This document shows, one piece after another, positions 27,201-39,133 of a DNA stretch of 64,000 bases (the stretch's first letter is position 1; each line of letters starts with the position of its first letter). The stretch lies in assembly GCF_000764305.2 (NCBI RefSeq), contig NW_025932456.1, positions 277,493 to 341,492 on the forward strand, written 5' to 3'. This DNA comes from Hyalella azteca. Taxonomy: Eukaryota; Arthropoda; Malacostraca; Amphipoda; Hyalellidae. The notes below the pieces were generated by a model that was not told where the DNA came from, searched no databases, and was given only the letters and a program-made list of their open reading frames with translations. A program made the translations under genes and the position numbers.

Positions 27201-30200
27201 AGCGTTTAATAAAATTCATATAGGAATAAGTACCCTTCAAACTGGTCTATATTACTTGCCACTAAGTAATGTAGGTATTACTTGTAGACTTGCCACTAAG
27301 AATGGCAAGTAATACCTACATGGTATTACTTGCCATGAAACCTTTCATGATAGGGAAGGCTAAATATCGAAATGACGTCTGAATATTTCCAAGTTAAATC
27401 TTGTGGTAATAATTTTATTTGATTTTTATTAGATGAAATATCATATAGTTTATTGACGCATGGGCCAAAGAGTAAGCGAAAAACGTAAAATATCGACGTC
27501 GTGATTGAGATTATGAAAGATTATGATAAAGTCTGATATTACAATGTTATTTCATGAATATTCTACCTTATAAAGATCATAATTTTATTATTATTCGATG
27601 CATTTAACGACCATAAATGCGACAATTATATTAAAATTTTATTGAATACAATTACAACGGAATGAATGTGATCAATTTATTACGACACGTTTAATTACCT
27701 TCACGGACAAATAAGAGAGATTAATTTAACGAACAGAGGGCGGCGTCGCACGGACCAGAGCAAGCGGTCCTACACAGACACAGAACTGCAGGCCGCTCTG
27801 CGGGACATCCAGAGTGGCAAGCTCGGCACGCGCAGAGCTGCCGTCATATACGGCATACCGCGCTCCACTCTGAGGAATAAGGTGAGTTCTGCAGCACAGC
27901 GCTCTGCACGACTGATGGTTAGCTCTGCAGCAGAGCACTCTGCACGACTGATGGTTAGCTCTGCAGCAGAGCACTCTGCACGACTGATGGTCAGCTCTGT
28001 AGCACAGCGCTCTGCACGACTGATGGTCAGCTCTGTAGCACAGCGCTCTGCACGACTGATCAGCTCTGTAGCACAGCGCTCTGCACGACTGATGGTCAGC
28101 TCTGCAGCACAACGCTCTGCACGACTGATGGTCAGCTCTGCGGCACAGCGCTCTGCACGACTGATGGTCAGCTCTGCAGCACAACACAGCACGCTGCTGC
28201 TTCTGTAGGCGCTACGTAGGCAATGTCAGGTGCAGACACCCGCCATCCAAGGCAACTCTGCGGCAGTGATGGAGGTTTTCAACAGCGCATCTACTTACTA
28301 CTGGTAGAGAACAATATAAGCGCAATGTATTGTATAAAATGTACTCTTTTTAATGGGAGGTCTATAATCTAGTGCACAAATATCGCGGACCGAGCGATGT
28401 ATGATATGATCTACTTTAAGGACGAGCGGCCTGCTGTGATGAATTATCTTACGTACGGCGCTAGCAATATGTTCTATGCAAAATTATCTTAGGTATTACA
28501 CGAGCAATACGTTCAATGCAAATTATCTTACGTACGGCGCTAGCAATACGTTCAATACAAAATTATCTTAGGCACGGCGCTGGCAATACGTTCAATACAA
28601 AATTATCTTAGGCACGGCGCTAGCAATACGTTCAATGCAAATTATCTCAGGCACGGCGCTAGCAATACGTTCAATGCAAATTATCTTAGGCACGGCGCTA
28701 GCAATACGTTCAATGCAAATTATCTCAGGTACGGCGCTAGCAATACGTTCAATACAAATTATCTTAGGCATGACACTAGCAATACGTTCAATACAAAATT
28801 ATCTTGGGTACAGCGCTAGCAATACGTTCAATACAAAATTATCTTGGGTACAGCGCTAGCAATACGTTCAATACAAAATTATCTTGGTACAGCGCTAGCA
28901 ATACGTTCAATACAAATTTATCTTGGGTACAGCGCTGGCAATATATGCATTAAATACAAAATTATCTTAGCTACAGCGCTGGCAATACATGGATTCAATA
29001 CAAAATTATCTTAGGTACGGCGCTAGCAATACGCATTCAATACAAAATTATATTTGGTACGGTGCTAGCAATACATGCATTCAAGGCAAATTATCTTAGG
29101 TAAGGCACTAGAAGTACGTTCAATAGAAAATAATTTTGTGTACGGCGCTGTCAATAAAATTCCATGCAAAATTCATAGGCTCCGACATGTCTTAAAATAA
29201 ACTCAGAAATTATTCATTCCTAGATTTTAGTGACAGCAATTTTCTTAGTTGAAATTAACTTAGTTGCAAAACGGACAAATATGTGCTGAAATAAAATGCA
29301 TTAATTTCGATACATATAATTGCAATCCGCCATCGCTCGGTGTGTCAGTCTCAGCATATACATGAGTGAATGAAGAGCGTCTACTCAATATTCGATGAGT
29401 AAGAAATGTTTTCGGCATGCCAATAAATGTGTTTTTTGTGTCTTGTACTGGATTTTTGACATTAGTGAAACTTCCGTCGATACTCAAATGAATCCAACAG
29501 TTTACTGGTGCGTTTCTGTCGAGCCAACTATTGAATGTAACAAAGACTCGAACCATAATAAATATAACTACATAATTTCAGCCGAATGATAAAATAACTT
29601 AAGAACGATCTAATCCGGGTTAAATGAGTAAGAAGAAGTAATTAATGCGAACAGTGATATATGCTGCATTATACGGTGATTCTGTCAGAGACATTAGAAT
29701 TTTCAGTTTATGCAGCAAAAAATTGTCCTTCATGTCCATGGGCATCGCAGAATCTCGCAATACATGCGCATGCTCGAACTTCTCACCAAATATGCGAATA
29801 AAATAAGGCACGTGACGGCTGTTCATTTTGACTGCGTTGAGGCGGCGTTTCGTCTTGACATGCAAGTGACCCGCATGACACTAACTGCATTGGACCAATT
29901 TCTCGCTTGGGTGACTCACAACCACTCAAATCTCGGCCCTCTTCCGGGACTCGTGGGAGATGCTTTTGTGGCAGGTCTCTCGTATGACTTTTGTGGCAGG
30001 TCTCTCGTATGACTTTTGTGGCAGGTCTCTCGTATGACTTTTGTGGCAGCTCTCGTTTGACTTTTGTGTCAGGTCTCTAGTATGACTTTTGTGGCATGTC
30101 TCTCGTATGACTTTTGTGTCAGGTCTCTCGTATGACTTTTGTGTCAGGTCTCTCGAATGACTTTTGTGGCAGGTCTCTCGTATGACTTTTTTCATCATAG

Positions 30201-32722
30201 TGAAATGAATATGAACGCAGCACATAGGCGTTATACTATAAAGACAAATATGAAGTTAAATCATTCGAATCATCAAACAACTCGGTGCTAGTTATTTAAA
30301 AATTTCACACGTTTATTTGTTGTGTGAAATGATAATAAAATAATGTCAAAACTTACATCCAAACACTACTGCTGATACATCTACAAAGAAGGGAGCAGAG
30401 AATGAAAAAAATAAATGAAACTAATTATTAAATTCATGGTCAAATCAGTTCTCCTAACGAGTAGGATCAATTATGTATTTCTTATTTTCCAAATAAAAAA
30501 AAAATTTCCCTCATTAGAAGATGCAATCTAACGGCGCGTGAATTTCATCCTTCAATTCGCGCGTAAAATTTTTGAGATGATTCATTCCCCACAATTTTTA
30601 CTCAGAAATATCAAACTTTCTATTAATACGCAAAATTTTTCAGGTATACAAGTTGGCCATTGAGAAGGAGCGAGCAAAGAAGGTACTGGAGCAGAACGCG
30701 GCGGAAGCGATGACGCTGTTGCCGATGCCAGAAGAAGCGGCTTTCACTTCATCCGAGACGCTACGGGCTCTCATTAGGAATAAAATGGCGATCAAACTGG
30801 AAGAAATTACAAAGATTTCGCCATCTGATTTACATTGCAGGGACGAAGAAGTAATGGATCGAAGGCAAGCACAAGATCCAGCACTTGCTCACCTCATTGA
30901 GAACATCACATCTCTTGCCCTCAGTACCGAGCGCTCAGAGATACTGGACAACCTCATGAGCTCGCTCTCTCTGTACCCCAAGCTAGAAGACTTCGCTAAG
31001 CGAATGATCGAGAAACGATACGCGGAAGAAATAAACAGGAGCAAGCTGGCAGTAAGCGATTCGCTGCGAGGAATGACGCATTTGACAGGAACCACGTCAA
31101 TTTCGCCTGATCCGAGTCTCGTGATTCCTTCATATGACCCTGCCGGCAATTCATACTCAAGTACGTTCGATCACAGCGCTAAGCCTCTTTCAGAACCTAG
31201 TCAAGGTTTCGCTCGTCCAATTGATCCTGCTGATTTTAAAGTCATGATCACTCACTACATGAACCAGAAAAACGGTGCGGCTGAATGCACTGGACGTCCA
31301 GTTGTGCGAGATGATCTTTCGAGTGGCGAGAAACTTCCCGAAATGAGGAGCCCCACAGCTATTCACGCATCCGCTGCTCCAGCCAAGGAGAAGAGAGGCA
31401 AGAAGCGTGCAGGATCTCCTGTTAGCAGTTGCAGCAGCGGAGGTAAGGGATCGAGGCCGAAAAGAGGCAAATATCGAAATTATGACCGAGAAAATCTTAT
31501 CAAGGCTGTACAAGCTGTCCAGAGCGGGGAGATGTCCGTTCATCGAGCTGGAAGTTTTTATGGCGTACCTCACTCTACCCTTGAGTACAAAGTAAAAGAA
31601 AGACATTTGAATCGTAATAAAAAGAAAGACGGTGCACCTACAACTCCCACTGCCACGAACCCAAATACTGTTAAATCTATACCAGCTCTTTCAGGTCGCC
31701 CGACCATGGTACCTCCTCACTCATTCTCATTAGAGAATACAATGTTTGGCAGAGAATTTTCTCATGCTCAGGAAGAGGCTGCTGCCACCATTGATCTCAC
31801 TGAGGATGATGGAGCGAACGTACTCACTAACGACTTGAATGACACCTACAATCTAACGAAAATGAAGTTCGATGTCCTCGATATGGACGACAATAGCGAT
31901 TCTCCTAATTCAACCCAAGTGAATCCCTTCAACCTCTGGAATTCTCCGTCTCCTCTCATTCCATCTTTTCTTCCTAATCCTTACGAGCGTGAATCATTTT
32001 ACGCGTCTCAGATGATACGAAGGTTTCAAGAAGCGGCAAGCAGTAGTTTCCAAGACAACTTTCAGGAACAAAATTCAAGCCGTTCGCCCGTAGTTCATCG
32101 TTCAGAACAAGAAAGTCCAATGCAGGGACAGTCATCGGGATCCTGCTCACCAAATTTAGAGAAGGCTCGCCCTGGGACAGATAGTGACACATCTGTCACG
32201 AATAGTAGTGTCTTGGACGCCCTATTACGAGGCAAGTCCCCTATTGAGGCCGCGGCAGCCGTTTCAGCAAACCCTGGCTCTCCCCAGCCGTCGTCTGACA
32301 TCGTGTCCAACCCTTGGTCAGTCTCTTCCCAACTTTTGAACTTGAGCAAACGGTTAACAGAAGTTCAAGAAGAAAACTTAGATCTTGTCACTCAACAGTC
32401 GCCGAGCATTTCAGCGATAAATGCTCTTCGTTCGCTTGGCCTTCAAAGTTCACTAGCAGCAGCGTTGAGGAGGCAAGGTCCATCTGACGTCCAGTCTAGA
32501 GAAGCCCACGATATGGAAGCTGCTAGTTCATCTCGGTCTCAGTCAATCTCCGAAGCTGTGGCGAGTGTTCCGGAGAACGTCGCTCCATCATTTGATGTTC
32601 AAGGAAATAACATCTGCATGGATGACGACCTTGCTTCAAGCAATAATAATTATCTTCGTGAAATTGACGACAACGAAGGCAAAGTAACGAATAGCCCAAA
32701 CGAGACGGACTCCTCAGACTGA
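23015..32722 (+). CDS. Eip93F: E93 / Mblk-1 ecdysone-induced transcription factor (partial, 5 exons)
   Basis: Spliced exons: 23015-24243, 24367-25338, 26663-27039, 27737-27881 and 30644-32722 (TGA). Together they give about 1,599 residues without the N-terminus; the first exon enters one base into a codon. Two pipsqueak-type helix-turn-helix domains identify it: the first spans the fourth and fifth exons ([19 protein letters not shown]), the second lies near visible residue 1175 ([32 protein letters not shown]). There is a CtBP-type PLDLS motif at about 769-773. LXXLL nuclear-receptor boxes are visible as LAWLL (about 718) and LDALL (about 1431). In insects E93 acts downstream of 20-hydroxyecdysone as the adult specifier. 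All introns obey GT-AG. The long middle is Ser/Pro/Asn-rich and probably disordered. Confidence 0.92.
24367..25338 (+). CDS. Eip93F: E93 exon with LXXLL box
   Basis: Acceptor TTTTTTGCAG, donor ATGCAG|GTGAGC, both phase 0; 324 residues. It includes the segment [18 protein letters not shown], an ETLDLCTRP motif resembling a weak CtBP-binding site, and near the end [12 protein letters not shown], an LXXLL nuclear-receptor box. The intron before it is only 123 bp. Confidence 0.85.
25339..26662 (+). other. E93 intron containing a 57-bp repeat
   Basis: This intron lies between the LXXLL and PLDLS exons. It carries the 57-bp array at 25,895-26,190 and otherwise AT-rich DNA with no recognised element. 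Confidence 0.8.
25895..26190. repeat. 57-bp minisatellite in an E93 intron, five copies
   Basis: GAATTACTCAGCT recurs at 25,933, 25,990, 26,047, 26,104 and 26,161, exactly 57 bp apart. As 57 is 19 codons, the minus strand stays open as a repeated 19-residue peptide (core [19 protein letters not shown]). There is no start context, splice context or domain, so I do not call a gene. Confidence 0.93.
26663..27039 (+). CDS. Eip93F: E93 exon with CtBP-binding PLDLS motif
   Basis: Acceptor CCTGTTGCAG, donor GGCAG|GTAATT (ends phase 2). The peptide includes [19 protein letters not shown] is the classic motif that recruits the CtBP co-repressor. The exon is strongly GC-rich at third positions compared with the two exons upstream. 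It ends [11 protein letters not shown]. Confidence 0.88.
27248..27345. repeat. Inverted repeat (ATTACTTGCCA ... TGGCAAGTAAT)
   Basis: In the intron before the first psq exon, ATTACTTGCCACTAAG and TAGGTATTACTTG are answered by CAAGTAATACCTA and GGTATTACTTGCCAT. The whole can fold into an imperfect hairpin of about 95 bp. It may be a small foldback element. Confidence 0.7.
27737..27881 (+). CDS. Eip93F: E93 exon, first pipsqueak HTH domain
   Basis: Acceptor TAACGAACAG and donor AATAAG|GTGAGT. It encodes [20 protein letters not shown] through IPRSTLRNK, the helix-turn-helix core of a psq domain, which continues as VYKLAIEKE in the next exon. The donor is position +1 of a 36-bp tandem array whose frame stays open in register with this exon to a stop at 28,206-28,208. 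Confidence 0.92.
27882..28195 (+). repeat. 36-bp array starting exactly at the E93 psq1 exon donor
   Basis: About nine copies of a 36-bp unit. The first begins with the real donor GTGAGTTCTGCAGC; later copies begin GTTAGCTCTG or GTCAGCTCTG at 27,918, 27,954, 27,990 and 28,026, and one copy is 33 bp. The unit is 12 codons and remains open in frame with the exon (repeated [16 protein letters not shown] peptide). Confidence 0.95.
28440..29150. repeat. 39-40-bp minisatellite, about 17 copies
   Basis: The core GCGCTAGCAATACGTTCAAT recurs every 39-40 bp and becomes more divergent toward 29,150. It lies in the same intron as the 36-bp array. No exon was recognised beside it. Confidence 0.93.
29965..30190. 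repeat. 25-bp minisatellite, about nine copies
   Basis: GGCAGGTCTCTCGTATGACT recurs every 25 bp, with a shortened variant near 30,050. Each unit contains CAG|GTCTCT, a splice-like AG/GT word. It lies upstream of the terminal E93 exon but not next to its acceptor. Confidence 0.93.
30644..32722 (+). CDS. Eip93F: E93 terminal exon, second pipsqueak HTH domain
   Basis: Acceptor TTTTTCAG; 692 residues then TGA. It starts [17 protein letters not shown], completing the first psq domain. A basic Lys/Arg-rich linker precedes the second domain, whose [18 protein letters not shown] and [16 protein letters not shown] match the highly conserved E93/Mblk-1 sequence as I recall it. Further on are an acidic IDLTEDD motif resembling a SUMO-interaction motif, an LDALL box, and a Ser/Asn-rich acidic tail ending NETDSSD. 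Confidence 0.93.
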   Translation, partial: VYKLAIEKERAKKVLEQNAAEAMTLLPMPEEAAFTSSETLRALIRNKMAIKLEEITKISPSDLHCRDEEVMDRRQAQDPALAHLIENITSLALSTERSEILDNLMSSLSLYPKLEDFAKRMIEKRYAEEINRSKLAVSDSLRGMTHLTGTTSISPDPSLVIPSYDPAGNSYSSTFDHSAKPLSEPSQGFARPIDPADFKVMITHYMNQKNGAAECTGRPVVRDDLSSGEKLPEMRSPTAIHASAAPAKEKRGKKRAGSPVSSCSSGGKGSRPKRGKYRNYDRENLIKAVQAVQSGEMSVHRAGSFYGVPHSTLEYKVKERHLNRNKKKDGAPTTPTATNPNTVKSIPALSGRPTMVPPHSFSLENTMFGREFSHAQEEAAATIDLTEDDGANVLTNDLNDTYNLTKMKFDVLDMDDNSDSPNSTQVNPFNLWNSPSPLIPSFLPNPYERESFYASQMIRRFQEAASSSFQDNFQEQNSSRSPVVHRSEQESPMQGQSSGSCSPNLEKARPGTDSDTSVTNSSVLDALLRGKSPIEAAAAVSANPGSPQPSSDIVSNPWSVSSQLLNLSKRLTEVQEENLDLVTQQSPSISAINALRSLGLQSSLAAALRRQGPSDVQSREAHDMEAASSSRSQSISEAVASVPENVAPSFDVQGNNICMDDDLASSNNNYLREIDDNEGKVTNSPNETDSSD

Positions 32723-33200
32723 GTAATGGCGAATGTGCGTCGTTTACTGGCTCTAAAAGAAAGTGTTTTCGATGTGCGATCTCTCATGTACTATCTTATG
32801 TTTGTGTCAGCTTGTGCTCGCCGGTGAGGCTCCTTCATGTTCACGAAGGGATTTGTGGATAATAGTTGCAATTGTTGTTTTATCTCTTCAAATACTCTCA
32901 TTGATGTGTCACTGGTGCTTGGCGTTTTCAACTTTTTGAAGCCATGACGATTCTTGTTATTGAAATAGAATGTAAGAAGGATTTTAACTGAAATTTATGG
33001 AAGCAGAAACTTCAACAATAAGAAGTGGCATTACAGTGGAGCTACGTTCAGTAGAACATAATGTGAGGAAATTTGTGGCTGATGTGTACTTCCTTACTTC
33101 ATCCATGCAGCCCGTTGTTTTATCATGAAATGTTAATAAAGTGTCTCTAAGTTCTCCGCTATATCTGAAGAGGACTTACTTCAACTGTTGTAAATTAAAA
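32723..33200 (+). other. E93 3' UTR start
   Basis: AT-rich DNA follows the E93 stop with no continuing coding sequence. It is plausibly transcribed as 3' UTR to at least the polyadenylation signal near 33,135. Confidence 0.6.
33135..33140 (+). terminator. Candidate E93 polyadenylation signal AATAAA
   Basis: An AATAAA hexamer lies about 410 bp after the E93 stop in GTTAATAAAGTGTC. Other hexamers occur further downstream and arthropod E93 transcripts can have long 3' UTRs, so this may be only one of several sites. Confidence 0.4.
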
Positions 33201-36200
33201 CTGTTGTACGCTTTGGAGAAGAGTGTAGTGAATTGTCTAATTTATTGCTCAGTTAATGTACGGTACATTCCCATTTCGTGAGGCCTAAATAGAAAAGCCT
33301 TAGCAATTCCAAAAGTTTAGGCTATAGCTTTGTTGTTTACTGCACTGTCAGCTTTGATGACAAGGGGGTCGATTGTGTGGTGGAGAACGCCAATGGCCAG
33401 CCTAGCATGATCTGGAGTTAAGTTTTTGTCGAAGAAACGCTAGAATTTGTATAACTAGTATCGGGAGGCCAGGGTCACTGTAGTTTTATATCAGTGTTTC
33501 AGTATAAGCGTTTCAAGACTTTCGTGTGTTAACTCGAAGCAATAAGTTGATGGGAGGGTGTGTTGCTGCAGTGATGAGGATTATCACTATTATATCATAC
33601 TCCTTGCTTCACTATTTTCTTTGACATCTTCGCTGCGTAAGCAATTCTTATCAATATACTCGTTTCTTTTCTTGCTTAACTCGACAAAATTCCTTGCAAT
33701 TGGGAGTGAATTCTGACAAAAGAACTCCAACAATATCTCGGTTATGGACCAACATTTCAAGGACCTACCTAAACCAAACCAAGCAAGTAATGAAAGGTTT
33801 GATCTGTCCTAACTTACGCATGTGTTCGGGAATTAAAAAATGGCGTTACTTTTGTCGTCTCAGCAACCGTACGATGTTCTAATGATCAAGGTCTGCAGCC
33901 TGGAGTGTTTGTCCGGCATTTTGGCTCGTTCAATGATCCCTTGATACTGCAGTGGGTGAAGGACCGTGAAGCTTCATCTATAACTTGTGATTCATTAGGT
34001 TGTAAGTTTAGAGTTTGTTAAGTAGAGTGTGTAGTGGACTAGTGGTCTTTCTTCTCTAGAGTTAGGCGCCGTGTGCAATAATTTCTCTGGTTGTTGGTCC
34101 GGTACTTAGGACGAAGTGAAAGCAGCAGCAATCATATTGAAATAACTGCATTTCTACAGCTTATGCAGATGCTTCTCGAGACAACTGTCTCTCACTTTTC
34201 GTGGCATTCAATCGTTGAATAGGGCAGCTTGTGCATTTCTTTTCCCCTCTTCATTGTGATCGGCAGAACGATTGATCATTAGTTGCGTCGCACCTCTTCC
34301 GCTCCTAAGAATTTGTATAGGCTTGATTTTGTTGTGAATGCCCACGATCAGAACTTTGTAATTGGCTACAGTGAGTATTTACTGCTTCAGTTGGTTATCC
34401 ATTTATCTGTTGTCTTCTTCTCCATCCTCGACTGCTTTAAACTTGTAAAAAACATTGAACCAACATGCTCTCTGGATTGGTGTTTCTTTACGTTTTCGCC
34501 AGGCTTCTCAGTATCATGGTTGTTTGCATACATTCTACTTTCAGTAAATGGAAGTCGCTCTTGTGAATTATTATGAGAGCAAATTGGTTTAGGAATTTAC
34601 ATCCTTGTATTCCTATGGAATTGTAAACTTTTTGGTGCTCGCTCGCTGACATTTGCGTGTTTTTTTATTTCGCCAGCTCTTGACAGTCCATAGTCCGACA
34701 TGGACTCCATTCCTTGAAGAAATCGTCTCATGCGAAGGAATCGGTTAGATATGAGCCTAATGAGACGACAAGTCTTTGCATCGTTCTGAAAGCGTGTTTT
34801 ATTTCGAGTAACGAATACAAAGCAGTTTCATGTATGCAGTAACGCAGGCAGCAGTTTTATCGCTGCCTGCGTTATGCCTCGTGCAGGACTAGTTAGCATG
34901 GTTAGGTAAGCTTAGTCACTGTTGCCTCCTTCTCAAGTCCCCAAGATGTTGCTCCTAAATGTTATCGATGTTTGTGTCAAGTTTATTGTCTTATGCTCCT
35001 ACATCCTCTTGTATCACTCAATGTGCAGCGGAACGTTGGTTTCGATAGGAGCGCTTCTGAATATCTTACGCTACCGAGTTTCGGGAGCTGGAGAACTACA
35101 CACCCGATCCCGTCACGATGCCGTATTAAGTTTTATTAACGAGCAAGTTATGAAGAGTTCACATCTAAATTTACAGTCAGTTAAGGGCATTGGGTTTTGT
35201 ATTCAAATTGATCAGAAATTTAAATGATCCACGCCGGCGCGCATATTCCACATGCAATTTTCGAGTGCCGGTTACAAATAACCCGCGTTTAATGTTTAAC
35301 TCACGCATTCCAAAGACGATATCGTTAGTTTGTCTATTGTTATGTGTATTTATTGCAGCTTTTTATTTGTTGTAGTTAAGATTGAAAATACTTTATTATG
35401 AGCTCATATTTCTAATTTTATCTTTCAGTAATTTATGCACATAAATTCTTATTGTATCTCACCTTAGTAACATATTTGCACCAAGACGTGCTTTTTAGAG
35501 CTTCATGTTCATATAAAGTTTTTTAGAGACGCAACATAGCGTCTAAATTTCCCTGCCAGTGCAATAACGTATACGAAGTTTCTATGTGATCATTGAATCG
35601 TGGCAATATCAAGCATTTAGTAGTGCCGTTTCCGGCAACTTGTTACTATCTACCGGGCCGCGAAGCTTATATTCAATGTATAAATACTTTTAGGTCAATT
35701 TATTTTTAAAAATTTGCGCAAGATTAGAGAATATCTCTCAACTTCTTTAAAGTTTCGGTTTAAAATGAGTTTTTTTTCTTCATGTCAATCAATGTGTTGG
35801 CTTTGGGCTGAGAACTGCCATAAGATACGACCGAGCTTCAGTTTATGCATAGCGAGTGAAAGACATTTGTTGTGTCTTGCCCGACGACACGCAAGCTTGT
35901 CGTGCTCTGAATCGACTCGTCGCCGACAAAAGACAAACCCGGTGTCGAATTATATACTTATTAATTTTTTCCGCCTAAAAGGAACGCTCCGTTGGAAGCG
36001 GTCTCACTTGTTTGTGTTCTGTTGTAGATACGACGTAGATGCTTATTATTTATTTATAGAAAGTTTATTCCTTGCTTAAAGTTATGTTTGTACTTGCTTG
36101 AGTCTGTTTGTCTTAAGCCACCAGGGACTTTATCAATAGTATTTTACTTTTCTGTATATTAAGAAGAACGGCCTTTAAAAATTCTTATTTACCAGTCTCC

Positions 36201-36504
36201 GACCAATTGTTATTTTCTACATCGTATATCTATTTTCTATGACTTAACATAAGACTTTTCATCTTCGCCTGCGGCCAACATGGCGTCTAGAACTACATTT
36301 CTGCACTTGAAAAGATGTCTACTTTTGAAAATGTTCCAATTCGAGCTTATTATTCACTAAGACTTTATGCTCATCACCCACCTGAAGCCAACGGATGGAT
36401 GCATGAATGAATTATGAATGACACGAGCGTTTTATTGTACCCCTGCGCAGATTGGACCGATCGTCTAATTCTGGCTCAGCGATTGGCAAAATTTCACTGA
36501 AAAT

Positions 36505-36755
36505 GATAACAATCTTGACGCGGAGTGGTAACAATCTTGACGCGGAGTGGTAACAATCTTGACGCGGAGTGGTAACAATCTTGACGCGGAGTGGTACCAA
36601 TCTTGACGCGGAGTGGTACCAATCTTGACGCGGAGTGGTACCAATCTTGACGCGGAGTGGTACCAATCTTGACGCGGAGTGGTAACAATCTTGACGCGGA
36701 GTGGTAACAATCTTGACGTGGAGTGGTACCAGGCTGGACGTGACGTGGTAACCAT
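36505..36755. repeat. 22-bp minisatellite, about 11 copies
   Basis: AATCTTGACGCGGAGTGGTA recurs every 22 bp, with AACAATC/ACCAATC variation arranged in blocks. All minus-strand frames are open because 22 is not a multiple of three. No exon was found beside it. Confidence 0.95.
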
Positions 36756-38316
36756 TTTGACGCAACCGCGCCGGCCAGCAAGGAGGCTGCTGATCTAACC
36801 TCATGCCATAATGTTGAGGATAATAACTTCTCACAGTGAAATAATATCATTTACCGATGCTGTAAGCTCCCAGCTTCGAGGAGAAGAGCACACAAAAATT
36901 CTACACTCGATAACATTATATAATCAGTCCACAGCACAAACTGTGCGCATTTAGTACCACATTTTAAGATAATTCATCAAATTTTTCCAACCCATCCACT
37001 TATTTAGAAAGATTTTAAAATATACATAAAATATAGCATAGAAATGATGCACACATTCGACACCGAAAAGTCATTTTCTCTGGTGTATTATCTCTCAAAT
37101 TGACTAAATAAATTGATATTTGATAAAATTCTAGACAAACTGAAGGCATTCATACAGTTTAGTTGTTTCACCAACAAGGCACTAAAATATGAACATTTTA
37201 AAGAAGTCTAACCTTACATATTACACACAAAAATTGACTACATGACGTTCCATCTATCCATTTAGTATTTCTTCTGGGTAGCTCTTTTGGAGTAAGAGTA
37301 AGACGTGTGACTAAATGTCAGGCAAAGATAGCCGATAAAATAACAGATCACAATAAATGTCGTTGTCTTATGAATATCAAGATCGTCTACAAAATACATG
37401 CTGGTATATATTATGCACACTACAGGCTGATATATATTATAGTAATAGCGAAAACACAATCACGGTCGTTATTTTCTAACTCCTGAAGATTGACGTGAAC
37501 GGAATACACGTATTAAGAGCGCCATTGGGACCTCATTAAAGGCGTTCTATCACTGACCACTAACACATTCGATGTCTTGATTGTTACAGTCGATATGGTT
37601 GCAATTAACCTTATATTACTACCACAATACACAGCGAAGTTTTTTTACAGCAATCAGAGCAAACGATAATTCTCAATGTCTAGTAAAGAAAACTAATCGA
37701 GAAAATTATCAATAGCAACCCGAGATGCTAAGGAATTCTTCCTAGCATAAGATCTAGCTAAGAAACAACAGGGTTTGGACGGTAAGAGTTGAGGCTCAGG
37801 ATATTACATTCATTTGTTAACGCATTAAACGTGACAATACGAAAACCAATTCATAACCGCCAACGAAGCAAACAATTCAAGAAAGTTAGCTGTTCTCAAC
37901 TTTGTCTGCATACACTACCAATAGGTTGCCAACCTTCAAGTACGTAACAGGACGCTGCTGACAATTTTATGTGTTCAAGACTAAGGGAGCTACAGAGCAG
38001 AGGCGGCCGGCCCTTACATGACCCAGCTCAGTCAAGCAGATAAGTCGCAGCTACCAACCCTCGAAGGCACGCGCTCTTATATGACTTGTCACAGTCACAA
38101 GAAAATAATCATCTAAATATCACCAAAAACTACATTAACAAACAACAAGAATAGAGAATAATATGGCAGCTTATCATTGCACACTCACAAGAAGTTTGTG
38201 CTTTTCGGTTGAATGTACTCGTCAGAGTACGCTACAATTTTTTGAGGTTATAAAGCACACACATCAAAGCATTTAAATGCTGCAAAAAAATAACACATCA
38301 AATTGAGAGCCACCAA

Positions 38317-38322
38317 TTTATT
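38317..38322 (-). terminator. Possible polyadenylation signal of the LRR gene
   Basis: TTTATT on + (AATAAA on -) lies about 550 bp beyond the LRR gene stop. It is the first clear hexamer I noticed, but the assignment is weak. Confidence 0.3.
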
Positions 38323-38869
38323 CCATATATTCAATTTATATTTTAACGCCTTTTTCATACCATTCATACCAGATCAATCACTCGGCCAGTAATGACAAGA
38401 ATATTTGGGCAATTATTAAGCGAGCAAGTTTCTTAATAACGCATGTATATTGAATATGCATGTTGCACACGCGGATAAAACTCGCCGCCATGGCAGCAGC
38501 TTTGCTCGGTTTTGAGGCTTTATGTTGCAGCCGCAGCAACTGTTAAAGGGGGAGCTTTTTTCGCTGTACATTATAAAAATCAACCCACTATTGAATCCAA
38601 GAATATTCATCTCGCATATGACCCAATAATTGGGCATACATTAACAGAAAACCGAGCAAAAAATAGCAACAAAACATATAAAAACAAAACAATATCTACT
38701 ATGCGTCATGTTTTAGCATTTAATTGGAAAACGTGCCAATACATGGACATACATTCATCAAAAACCACTCTAGGCAATGACACATAGCTAAAATTTTGTC
38801 GAAAACTTGTAATAACTTCTCTAGGCAACTAAGAGAAGTCAACGTCAGAAGAGACACGGCGTTCGAGAC

Positions 38870-39133
38870 TCAACACCTCTTGCAGTGGCGCACGACCCAC
38901 GGCAACTTGCCGTACCTGCGATACTGATAATAGTTGTGCGCAAAATTTGCGATGGTGGCAAGCAGGACAAGCGCCATGAAGATGTTCACGACATCGATGG
39001 CCATGAGAGGCGACTGCTTGGGGTAGCACTGCGCCTCGAAGTCTACGTAGAGGATAGGTCGTAGAGCGCCGGTGTCATCACAACGAACCCGCAGGTGGTC
39101 AGGGATGTGGAACATGTTGTCGTACACGAAGGA
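38870..39133 (-). CDS. LRR gene terminal exon: LRRCT end, membrane helix, tail
   Basis: The acceptor (ATGTGCAG on -) precedes TCC TTC GTG. It encodes SFVYDNMFHIPDHLRVRCDD, two LRRCT cysteines, the hydrophobic stretch from about MAIDVVNIFMALVLLATIA, then a basic cytoplasmic tail of roughly 20 residues. The stop is at 38870-38872. Confidence 0.9.
   Translation of the reverse strand, partial: SFVYDNMFHIPDHLRVRCDDTGALRPILYVDFEAQCYPKQSPLMAIDVVNIFMALVLLATIANFAHNYYQYRRYGKLPWVVRHCKRC

Larger units (their letters stand above)
33201..38869. other. Spacer between convergent E93 and LRR genes
   Basis: I see no supported exon. Open frames here are short, with no domain-like composition or splice context. 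The spacer includes possible distal E93 3' UTR, the 22-bp array near 36.5 kb and possible 3' UTR of the minus-strand LRR gene at the right-hand end. Confidence 0.6.

Noticed and set aside
34283..36079. Plus-strand frames of about 60-121 residues after E93
   Set aside because: Hydrophobic/Cys-rich composition typical of AT-rich DNA, no start or splice support; probably 3' UTR or spacer.
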